This document shows positions 1 through 8,600 of a DNA stretch of 56,199 nt, piece by piece. The notes beneath the pieces were generated by a model. That model did not search any database. It had not been told where the DNA came from and saw only the letters and a program-made list of their open reading frames with translations. The stretch comes from Pleomorphochaeta sp964545735. Its GTDB lineage: Bacteria > Spirochaetota > Spirochaetia > Sphaerochaetales > Sphaerochaetaceae. The position numbers were made by a program, and so were the translations under genes. Numbering within the stretch: the stretch's first letter is position 1; each line of letters starts with the position of its first letter. The DNA is taken from assembly GCA_964545735.1 (NCBI GenBank), contig CAZJGS010000004.1:1-56199 (forward strand), written 5' to 3'.

Positions 1-2
1 TG

Positions 3-106
3 TGCATTTACTTTTCCAAACACACTTTTAGTTGCATTTACTTTTACAATCAACCTTGGGTGTTTAAAGGAAGTGATAATGTATTGTTATAACGGAAGGG
101 ATAATG
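3..106. repeat. Paired direct repeats at the window edge, possible insertion-sequence end
   Basis: A 17-base motif, TGCATTTACTTTTCCAA, lies at 3-19 and recurs with one change (TGCATTTACTTTTACAA) at 33-49, a 30-base period. A second pair, GGAAGTGATAATG at 69-81 and GGAAGGGATAATG at 94-106, follows with a 25-base period. Repeated short boxes at one end, starting with TG, resemble the multiple terminal repeats of IS21-type elements. That identification is inference: no transposase coding sequence is visible next to them. A contig that starts at such a place would fit an assembly break in a multi-copy element. Confidence 0.35.
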
Positions 107-880
107 CAATTAATACATTAAAACAGGAAAAATTTGGGGTGTGTTTAGCTTCAATTGAATACCTGCTAATTAAATTTAAGTTTTAATTTTTATGAATTTA
201 AATTCAACTACTCTTTTTTTAAATTCTAGTAAACTAGTTTTAAAACCATTGAATACATATACAAAACTATAAGTTATATCAGAATATGACTCTATACCTA
301 AGATCCTGATTTACCATAAGGGATATTTTATTTCATTATCCTTATAGAGAGTAGTTCCACAAATATATTCTTTTCTCTTGATATAAATTTTGAAACTTAA
401 GAGTTATCTGTTGTTAATAGGTGGGGTAGATTAAATTAAATACATAAAGAAATAAATATTTTTTAAAAGAATTAAAATTTTAAGATCAACCTTTGTTATA
501 GTTATTCAGTATGGACGACATAAATTAAGAAAGAATTCAGACATGTAATAGGGTTTTATTAAAAAACTTTTATCATCTTATTTTGAATAAATTCTATTAA
601 TTCTATTAATTAGTTATTGGCTCTTACAAATTATCTCTCTTAGAGATGAAAAAACGAGTCACACAAAAATGCTTAACATTCTATTTGAAATTATCTATAA
701 CAATTTCTAATATCTAATATTTTTTAATAACAATATTTGCTTTGGATTCAAAAGTGTGAATAAACTAAAGAGCAAATATAACTCCTAGCTTGAAATTAAT
801 TATTCTTTATGGTAATTTTTATTAGGATTTGACTAAGTCCAAATTAAAAACAATTAAAAATTAGTCAACAAATTCTACTA
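107..880. other. Gene-free AT-rich stretch before yebC
   Basis: No reading frame with protein-like composition was found on either strand. The stretch holds many stops, a short tandem repeat of attctattaa near 590-610 and poor promoter-like sequences. TTGACT at 829-834 followed 17 bases later by AATTAA (852-857) is the best candidate promoter for yebC but is weak in the -10 box. It may be decayed DNA next to a mobile element. Confidence 0.5.
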
Positions 881-896
881 ATTTAAAGAGGTATAT

Positions 897-1640
897 ATGT
901 CAGGGCACAGTAAATGGTCTTCCATTAAACACAAGAAAGGTTTAGCAGATGCTAAGCGTGGTCAAAAATTCACAAAATTAATTAAAGAGATTACAGTTGC
1001 AACTCAGGTGGGTGGCCCTGATCCTGATACAAATGCTACATTAAGAACAGCTATCTTAAAAGCTAAGGTAGAAAATATGCCTAAAGACAATATAGATAGA
1101 GCTATTAAAAAAGGTATTGGTGATGCGGATACTTCTACATATTACGAATTAGTTTATGAAGGTTATGCACCAGGTGGAATTGCCATTATTGTTGATACAT
1201 TAACAGATAATAAAAACCGAACTGCAGCTGACGTTAGATCTACACTCACCAAATTAGGTGGATCCTTAGGTACTACTGGTTGTGTTTCATATATGTTCCA
1301 AACTAAAGGTATTATTACCTTTAGTGAAGAAAAATATAGTGAGGAAGAAATCTTTGAAATTGCTTTAGAAAATGGTGCCCTTGATGTAGAAACTAGTGAT
1401 GGAATTATTGAAGTTTCAACAGCTCCTACAGATTTTGCTAATGTTCTAGAAGCACTTCAAGCAGCTAATTTTGAACAAGAATCTGCTGCAGTTGAAAAGA
1501 TAGCTGATCTAATGGTTCAATTACCTGCAGATAAAGCAAAAAAAGTTCTTAGAATTATAGACAAGTTGGAAGATTTAGAAGATGTTCAAGAAGTTTTTTC
1601 AAACCTTGAACTTCCTGATGACTTTGACGATGAAGAATAG
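897..1640 (+). CDS. yebC: YebC/TACO1-family protein
   Basis: A 247-residue protein that starts MSGHSKWSSIKHKKG, the hallmark opening of the YebC/TACO1/PmpR family, and has the usual family length. The family has been described as DNA-binding regulators and, more recently, as ribosome-associated factors that help translate proline stretches; which applies here is not shown by the sequence. The ATG is preceded by AAAGAGG, a good ribosome binding site. It is the first gene of a tight cluster with ruvC (5 bases downstream), ruvA and ruvB, a common bacterial arrangement. The C-terminus is acidic (ELPDDFDDEE). Confidence 0.95.
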   Translation: MSGHSKWSSIKHKKGLADAKRGQKFTKLIKEITVATQVGGPDPDTNATLRTAILKAKVENMPKDNIDRAIKKGIGDADTSTYYELVYEGYAPGGIAIIVDTLTDNKNRTAADVRSTLTKLGGSLGTTGCVSYMFQTKGIITFSEEKYSEEEIFEIALENGALDVETSDGIIEVSTAPTDFANVLEALQAANFEQESAAVEKIADLMVQLPADKAKKVLRIIDKLEDLEDVQEVFSNLELPDDFDDEE

Positions 1641-1645
1641 ATAGC

Positions 1646-2137
1646 ATGCGTATTCTTGGTATTGATCCGGGATTAGCAAATACAGGCTGGGGTATTATTG
1701 ATTCTACAGGTCAAAAATCTCGGCCTGTTTCTTTTGGTGTTATCAAAACTGAAAAAACTACTGAACAAAGTTTAAGAATTTTTTATATTGCAGAGCAATT
1801 AGGTGAAATAGCAAAAAAATATGGTGCACAAATTTGTGCGATAGAAGATATATATTTTACAAAAAATACCTCTTCGGCTATTTCCGTTGCAAAAGTAATA
1901 GGTTCTTCCATCCATAAATTGTCACAATTGAATCTTACTGTTAAACTATATTCACCCTTACAGATAAAATCAATTGTAACCGGTTATGGGACTGCTGATA
2001 AAAAGCAAGTACAAGAAATGGTAAAATTACATTTGGGATTACAAACAATACCTAGACCAGATCATGCAGCTGATGCTCTTGCTGCTGCTCTTTGTTTAGC
2101 CACTTATGAGAGTTCAATGAATAGGATTTTAAAATGA
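1646..2137 (+). CDS. ruvC: Crossover junction endonuclease RuvC
   Basis: RuvC resolves Holliday junctions, cutting the junction held by RuvAB during recombination repair. The 163-residue protein has the expected length and acidic active-site residues: Asp7 in GIDPGLANTGWG, Glu67 in CAIEDIYF, and His140 and Asp143 in DHAADALAAAL. The His in place of the third acidic residue of the E. coli enzyme occurs in other RuvC proteins, such as that of Thermus. The stop codon overlaps the ruvA start (ATGA), which suggests translational coupling. Borrelia is known to lack ruvC, so its presence argues against that genus. Confidence 0.96.
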   Translation: MRILGIDPGLANTGWGIIDSTGQKSRPVSFGVIKTEKTTEQSLRIFYIAEQLGEIAKKYGAQICAIEDIYFTKNTSSAISVAKVIGSSIHKLSQLNLTVKLYSPLQIKSIVTGYGTADKKQVQEMVKLHLGLQTIPRPDHAADALAAALCLATYESSMNRILK

Positions 2138-2754
2138 TAAATGCAATTTATGGTGAATTGACAAGCATTAATTCAAATAATGTAATAATTAAAAGTGGAA
2201 GCATCGAATTTGCATTATTAGTTTCAACAACTACAGCTGATAAATTAAATTCTTTGATTGATAAAAAAGATGTTAGAGTAGTTACTCATTTACAACATAG
2301 AGAAGATTCTATGACACTGTTTGGTTTTTTTGATGAGACTGAGAGAGACTTTTTTATGCAACTTCAAAATGTTTCAGGTATTGCAGCTAAAGGGGCTCTT
2401 AAAATATTGAGTGGAGTTAGTTTTAGAGATTTTGTTATAATGCTAGACAACAGTGATGTTGCTGCCTTATCAAAATTACCTGGTATAGGTAAAAAAACTG
2501 CTTCTAAGTTGGTTTTAGCCTTAAGAGGTCAATTGGTAATTGAAGATGATGCTAAGAGTGAGTTGAGTGTACCAAAAGAAAAAGACAAGTTTAATGAATT
2601 AATTGTTGCTTTAGTTGATATGGGATATGATAGAACTAAGGCAGAAAAAGAAGTATATAAAATTTATGATTCTCACAAAGCAGCATTGGAAAATTTATCC
2701 AATCATGAGGCAGAATCATATATATTTAGATTAGCTATCGCCAATTTAAGTTAG
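2134..2754 (+). CDS. ruvA: Holliday junction branch migration protein RuvA
   Basis: RuvA binds four-way DNA junctions and loads the RuvB motor. The 206-residue protein has the N-terminal OB-fold and two helix-hairpin-helix motifs, around residues 78-95 (LQNVSGIAAKGALKIL) and 112-130 (LSKLPGIGKKTASKLVLALR), then a C-terminal RuvB-binding domain that ends near residue 206. It overlaps ruvC by four bases and lies nine bases before ruvB, so the three are almost certainly cotranscribed. Length and motifs are normal for the family. Confidence 0.96.
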   Translation: MINAIYGELTSINSNNVIIKSGSIEFALLVSTTTADKLNSLIDKKDVRVVTHLQHREDSMTLFGFFDETERDFFMQLQNVSGIAAKGALKILSGVSFRDFVIMLDNSDVAALSKLPGIGKKTASKLVLALRGQLVIEDDAKSELSVPKEKDKFNELIVALVDMGYDRTKAEKEVYKIYDSHKAALENLSNHEAESYIFRLAIANLS

Positions 2755-2763
2755 AGGTTATCA

Positions 2764-3834
2764 ATGAGTGAATTTGAAGAAAATGTACAAGATGTAGATG
2801 CCATTAAAGCCAATTCGATTGTTTCAACGACGTTTCAAAATGAAATTGATGAACAAGAGAATATTTTAAGGCCTAAAAAACTTGTTGATTTCCAAGGTCA
2901 AAAACAATTAAAAGAAAATTTATCCATATTTATACAAGCAGCAAAATTAAGAAATGAAGCCTTAGATCATGCTTTTTTGATTGGTCCTCCAGGTCTTGGT
3001 AAAACAACACTAGCGAGTATTATTGCAAATGAAATGGGTAAAGAAATTAAGATGACAAGTGCACCAGCACTTGATAAACCAAAAGATTTAGCTGGTATTT
3101 TAACCAATGTAAGTGAAGGTTCTATATTTTTCATAGATGAAATTCACCGCCTTAAACCAGCACTAGAAGAAATGTTATATATAGCAATGGAAGATTTTGA
3201 AATAGACTGGGTAATAGGACAGGGTCCTGCAGCTAGAACTATGAGAATTCCTCTTCCTAATTTTACCCTAATTGGAGCTACTACAAAAGCCGGTCAAGTA
3301 TCTTCTCCCTTGCATTCAAGATTTGGTATAACTTGTCATCTGCAATTTTACAATGAAATTGAATTGAGTAAAATTATCAAAAGGAGTAGTTCTTTAATTG
3401 AATGCGAAATAGAAGATGAAGCTATAATATTGTTGGCTAGATGCAGTAGAGGCACTCCAAGAATCGCAAATAGGCTATTAAAACGACTTAGAGACTTTGC
3501 AACAGTCTTAGGAGATGGAGTTATAACAAAACAAATAGTTGTTGAAGGATTAAAGAGATTAGGCATAGATCCAATAGGCTTAGAAGCCCAAGATAGAAAT
3601 ATATTATCAACAATAATAAATTTTTACGGTGGTGGCCCTGTTGGAGCAAGTACTCTTTCAATTAGTGTGGGTGAAGCTATTGAATCTTTAGAAGATTTTT
3701 ATGAACCTTATCTAATTCAAAAAGGTTTTTTACTTAGAACCCCACGAGGAAGATGCGTTACTAAAAAAGCTTATAAACTTTTAAATCTGACACCCCCTTC
3801 AAATACAAGTAATATTGACACTTGTATTTTATAA
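2764..3834 (+). CDS. ruvB: Holliday junction ATP-dependent helicase RuvB
   Basis: RuvB is the AAA+ hexameric motor that drives branch migration with RuvA. The 356-residue protein shows Walker A GPPGLGKT (about 74-81), Walker B IFFIDEIH (about 121-128), the sensor/arginine region LHSRFGI (about 184-190) and a C-terminal winged-helix domain with GLLLRTPRGR-like sequence (here GFLLRTPRGRCVTKKAY). The N-terminal 25 residues are a low-conservation extension. The end of the gene contains a perfect 10-bp inverted repeat (3801-3829). It is followed after 15 bases by queA, with RuvB-QueA adjacency also known in Borrelia. Confidence 0.97.
   Translation: MSEFEENVQDVDAIKANSIVSTTFQNEIDEQENILRPKKLVDFQGQKQLKENLSIFIQAAKLRNEALDHAFLIGPPGLGKTTLASIIANEMGKEIKMTSAPALDKPKDLAGILTNVSEGSIFFIDEIHRLKPALEEMLYIAMEDFEIDWVIGQGPAARTMRIPLPNFTLIGATTKAGQVSSPLHSRFGITCHLQFYNEIELSKIIKRSSSLIECEIEDEAIILLARCSRGTPRIANRLLKRLRDFATVLGDGVITKQIVVEGLKRLGIDPIGLEAQDRNILSTIINFYGGGPVGASTLSISVGEAIESLEDFYEPYLIQKGFLLRTPRGRCVTKKAYKLLNLTPPSNTSNIDTCIL
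3801..3829 (+). repeat. Inverted repeat overlapping the ruvB stop region
   Basis: AAATACAAGT (3801-3810) and ACTTGTATTT (3820-3829) are perfectly complementary around a 9-base loop. Only a short T-run follows, so at most this is a weak terminator or an RNA-processing hairpin between ruvB and queA. Confidence 0.4.
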
Positions 3835-3849
3835 TAAGGAAATAAATAA

Positions 3850-4896
3850 ATGAGAGATACATCAAATAGTGGTTTAAAAACTTCAGATTTTAGTTTTGAT
3901 TTACCACCTGAATTGATAGCCCAAGTTCCCAGCGATAAAAGAGGAAAAGATAAATTATTAGTCTTAGAAAAAGAGACAGGAAAATACTTTGACAAAGATA
4001 TTACTGATTTTGTTGATGAAATTGATGCAGATTCTATTTTAGTTGTAAATAATTCCAGAGTAAGAAAAGCTAGAGTTTATGCACAGAGTGAAACCGGTGG
4101 TAGGGTAGAGTTTTTATTTTTGGAAGAACTTGAAGATCTTTGCTGGAATTGTATGGTTACCAAAAGCAAAAAACAAAGAATTGGAAAAAAATATACTTTT
4201 GATGGAGATTTAGAGGCAACAATAGTTGAGGCCTTAGATGATAGTACAAAGATTGTTAAATTTAATAAACAAATATCTGAAGATTGGTTTTTGCAATTTG
4301 GTCACGTACCACTTCCTCCTTATATAAAAAGAGAAGATAGTTTTAGTGATGAAAGTAGATATCAGACTGTATATGCAAAAACAGAAGGTAGCGTAGCAGC
4401 ACCAACTGCTGGCTTACATTTTACCCCAGAGATTTTAGAAAAAATAAAGGCAAAAGGGATCACAATAGTTGAAATCACACTTCATGTAGGTATGGGAACC
4501 TTTATGCCTGTAAGAAGTGAAAACTTAGATGATCATGATATGCATTATGAGAGATTTAGTATTAGTGAGAGTGTTGCAGCTATTATAAATGAAGCTAAGA
4601 AAAACAATAAAAAGATAATAGCCACTGGTACTACTAGTGTTAGAACACTAGAAAGTGCTGCTGATGAAAATGGTATATTAAAGAGCGGTACAACTCGAAC
4701 TAATATGTTTATAAAACCTGGGTATAAATTTAAGATTGTTGATCAATTATTAACAAACTTTCATACACCAGAGAGTACTCTATTGGTTTTGGTTTCAGCC
4801 TTTTCTACCAAGCAAAATATATTTGCAGCTTATAATCATGCAATAGATGAGAAATATATGTTTTTCAGCTATGGGGACGCTATGTTTATCAAGTAA
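3850..4896 (+). CDS. queA: S-adenosylmethionine:tRNA ribosyltransferase-isomerase QueA
   Basis: QueA transfers and rearranges the ribosyl part of SAM onto 7-aminomethyl-7-deazaguanine in tRNA to form epoxyqueuosine. The 348-residue protein has the family sequences FDLPPELIAQVPSDKRGKDKLL near the N-terminus (about 16-37), GSVAAPTAGLHFT (about 179-191), LHVGMGTF and the C-terminal TNFHTPESTLLVLVSAF. Its pathway partner tgt is in the same window at 28.6 kb. AAGGA lies upstream of the ATG at normal spacing. Transcription probably ends in the hairpin shared with tmk at 4926-4954. Confidence 0.97.
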   Translation: MRDTSNSGLKTSDFSFDLPPELIAQVPSDKRGKDKLLVLEKETGKYFDKDITDFVDEIDADSILVVNNSRVRKARVYAQSETGGRVEFLFLEELEDLCWNCMVTKSKKQRIGKKYTFDGDLEATIVEALDDSTKIVKFNKQISEDWFLQFGHVPLPPYIKREDSFSDESRYQTVYAKTEGSVAAPTAGLHFTPEILEKIKAKGITIVEITLHVGMGTFMPVRSENLDDHDMHYERFSISESVAAIINEAKKNNKKIIATGTTSVRTLESAADENGILKSGTTRTNMFIKPGYKFKIVDQLLTNFHTPESTLLVLVSAFSTKQNIFAAYNHAIDEKYMFFSYGDAMFIK

Positions 4897-4925
4897 CAAG
4901 ACATTTATCCTATACTCAAAAAGCA

Positions 4926-4954
4926 CCCTTATAGTTTTAGACTAAAAGGGTTTT
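4926..4954. terminator. Bidirectional terminator between queA and tmk
   Basis: CCCTT-A-TAGT ... ACTA-A-AAGGG forms a hairpin with one A-A mismatch and a 5-base loop, followed by TTTT on the plus strand; on the minus strand it is preceded by AAAA, so it can work in both directions. It sits exactly between two convergent genes. Confidence 0.7.
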
Positions 4955-4959
4955 ATTTG

Positions 4960-5574
4960 TTACAGATTTTTTAATAAATTTTCAATTATAATGTTATAAA
5001 TTTCATCAACACTTAAAGTGCCATCAATTTTTATAAGCTTTATTTCTTTAGGCAGTTCACTTAAAATCTTAGTATAGTTATTTGAAACTTTTATTAAAAA
5101 ATGTTCCTGCTCGAAAATGTCTTTTTCTCTACCTCTTTTATTTATTCTATTAATGCAAACTTCAACTGGAGTATCAATAAATATTAATATTTGAGGGTGA
5201 GGGTAGGCGTTTAATTTTTTAACAACCTCATAATCACATTCAACACTTTGATAGGCGAGAGAGGAGTAAAAATATCTATCACTAATTACTAGCTCATCAT
5301 TTTTTAAATGATATATAACTCCATCTTCGCTATTATACAAATGATCTTCTCTATCAGTTGCATATAGTTTTGCTAAAGTTAATGGTGTCGTGTTAAATCG
5401 TTTTGCTAAAACATCTCTTACTATTTTTCCAATAGGTCGATCAGTTGGCTCAAAGGTTGAGTGAACCTTATAATTTTTCTCTGTTAATGCTAAACTAATC
5501 TTATTTAATTGAGTTGTGGTGCCAGCACCATCTAAGCCCTCAATAACAACAAAGTTTTGTAAAATATTTGCCAT
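4960..5574 (-). CDS. tmk: Thymidylate kinase
   Basis: Phosphorylates dTMP to dTDP with ATP for DNA synthesis. The 204-residue protein carries the P-loop GLDGAGTTTQ (about 14-23), the DRYFYSS motif (about 97-103) and the lid region around RINKRGREKDIFE. Length is typical. The variant P-loop Gly-Ala-Gly-Thr-Thr in place of Gly-x-Gly-Lys-Thr/Ser is conspicuous: the usual Lys is Thr here. It is transcribed away from tamB and towards queA. In Borrelia, tmk also precedes the tamB-bamA gene pair. Confidence 0.93.
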   Translation of the reverse strand: MANILQNFVVIEGLDGAGTTTQLNKISLALTEKNYKVHSTFEPTDRPIGKIVRDVLAKRFNTTPLTLAKLYATDREDHLYNSEDGVIYHLKNDELVISDRYFYSSLAYQSVECDYEVVKKLNAYPHPQILIFIDTPVEVCINRINKRGREKDIFEQEHFLIKVSNNYTKILSELPKEIKLIKIDGTLSVDEIYNIIIENLLKNL

Positions 5575-5674
5575 TTTATTGTTTTTCCCTTTATATGTGA
5601 TATAAGAATTTATTTTAATGATGAATAAATTGTTTTTTCGTATTATAATGCAAATACAATTTTGGAGGAAGGAC

Positions 5675-8600
5675 TTGAAATATCATAGTACTAAAAAATC
5701 TATATTTACTATTTCTCTTATATTAACACTTTTACTAATTATTTCAGCCATAGGAATTTTTCAATTTCAAGCAGAAACTCCAGTGCAAGCAGTTAGTAAA
5801 GCAGTTCTTTCAAATTTAGAAATGCCCAATGGTTATAGTATAAAAATTGAAAAAATAAATGAATCATTTTTGTTAAGTCAAAAAATAGAAAAAATAAGCC
5901 TAAATAAAAATAATAAAACAATACTAAGTATTTCTAATTTAAGTATCAATAAATCATTGTTTGATTATCTCGATTACTTGCTATTTCATAACCCTTTAAA
6001 TATCAACATTAATATGCAAAACCTTGATATTAATGTGAGTGAACCCTTAGATGATTTGCTTGAAGCATTATCAGGTATTAAAATCAAAGATAATACTATT
6101 GCTATTCAATCAAAACTTGAAAAATCAGATGCAGAGAGTACAAATAATAAATTAAATATATTAGATTTACTAAATACAATTATTCAACAAAAAAATATAG
6201 ATTTATCACATCTTTTATCTCCGTCAATAATGGTTAATTCCTATAACGTAAACATTGAAAAGGGAAATATAAAATATTTTGATGATACAACCACTCTTAA
6301 TACAAATATAAATAATTTAAATTTTGAATTAGCACAAAAAGGAATTTTAAATTCTCTTAATTTAAACTTGATTGATGTGACCTTTAACAATGATAACAAT
6401 AATTATATTACTGATGACCTATTTATCACCTACAGTGATAATATAATTGAGTTGTCTTCCTCTAAAATAGCTTTAAATTTTCAAGATAATGTAGCAAAGA
6501 TTGATCAAATAGTCCTAAAATATGATTTACAACAAATAGGGCAACTTTCTTCTGATATAAACAAAATAACCTATAACAATAAACTCCTTGAATTAACAGT
6601 TAATAATCTTAAAACTAAACTTACTACCAATTTTAAAGATTTTTCTCTGCTTTTAACTCCTAGTAATACTTATTTATCCAATGGAGATAATTATATAGCT
6701 TTTGAAGCTGCAAATTTTGGACTTTCAAGAGTAAATGACAAGTTGTCATTCTTTTATAAAAATGAAGGAGAAACTTCATTATTATTTAATGACAATTTAA
6801 TCGATATTTTTGACTCTGATTTAACTCTCAATTCAAAAGATAATTTCTCTAATGTCAAAATCCAGAGTATTAAATACAATAAAAATGATTTAACAACTCA
6901 AGCAGATAATTTTAACATGACAATTGATTGTATAAGTGATGATACAAATCTTTTGACTGATAATGAACTTGATATAACAAAACTTAATATCGAAAATTTA
7001 CAAAAAACCTTCACTCAAATAAATGTTGAAGTAAATTCTGATATTTTTTTATCAAATTCTCGTAATACTATCAAATCTAGTATAGCTAGTATATTTGAAA
7101 TTCAAGATAATTTTCAAAACTTAACAGCTACAGTTTCAAGTGATAATATTCAATTTGATAACTTAAATAAATTAATAACTGCAGATATTAATTTACAAGG
7201 TCCATTAAGATTTGCAGAGGATAATATTCAAAACATTGAGGCTAATATTAGTTACAGTGATGATATTTTTATAAAAGCTGTTGGTCAGATTGAAAATAAT
7301 TTCTCAAATAATAGTATCAAAACTACTGTTTTATTTGATGATTTTAATCCAAACGATTTTTCTTCTTATATAAATGCAAATATTCCATCTCTAATGAATT
7401 ACATAAGCGATGAAACATCTCTTATGGGCACAGTTAGTTTTAATGGAAATCTACCATTATCTAAAAATGATATTGTTACTGGAGATATAAATTCCTCAGT
7501 ACTAATTAATCAAGCTAAATTCTTGGATAGTAATTATGATATAGGTTTTAATTTTGATACAAAAATTAAAAACAAGATATTAGATATTAATCAACTCTCA
7601 CTATCAATATTCAATCTTCGCTTAGCCTTTGATGGAGAATATAATTTAATTACCAAGTCTATCTTAGGATCTTTTGACTTAGAAAATATAGAAAAAAATG
7701 AAAAACTAGTTGAAATAGATTTTAAAGATGATGCTTTGTATAGTACAGGATTTATATTAAAAACAGCTACTATGCCTAATTTTAGTGTAGTTGGTACTTT
7801 TAAAAATATGTTTAAATCTAATTACAAAATAGAAAGTGTTGTTAATTTACCCTCTGATATTATAGATTTAAATATTGATTTGGATATTAAAAATTTAATA
7901 TTCAAGGCTATGAGTACAAAAGGATTGGCCTTAGATGTTGTAATTAAGGATGATATTTATATAAATCTTGATTTTGATAATTTTAAAGTTATAGATTTAG
8001 ATAATTCAATTTTTAATGGAAAATTTGATTTTAAATTTAGAAATCGAGATATTTGGAGTTTTAATATTAATAATTTTGATTTTTCCTTGGCACAGGAGAG
8101 ATTCAATTTTATTTTTAATGGTAAAGTAAATCAGAATTCTATAAATCTAGATCGAATTGATTATTTTAACAGTGCTTATACTCCAAAATATACTGGAGCA
8201 ATTAATTATAATGGCCCCAAATACCTAACCCTATTTAAAAACAAATTTAAAGATCATTATTCATTTAACTTCTATTTTGGAGATGAAAGCAGTCAAATTG
8301 TTGAAGGCTCAATATTTAACAATTCTAAAATATCAAATATTTATTTTGATGTTAATGATCTTAATATTTCTAGATATTTTAATACTAAAGAAGAAGTATT
8401 GCTTGATGCTAGGGTATTAGGGACTACTGACTTTGATTCTAATACCAATATTAAGGGAAAAATTGATTTTAATGAAACAGGTATTATTTCTACTGAAGTT
8501 AGTGATATTTTAGAAAAAAATTTACAAATTAATACAGTAAATAATGCTTCAAATGTTTCTTTATTTAACAGAGTTGTTTCTTTTATTCCCTTTATAAATT

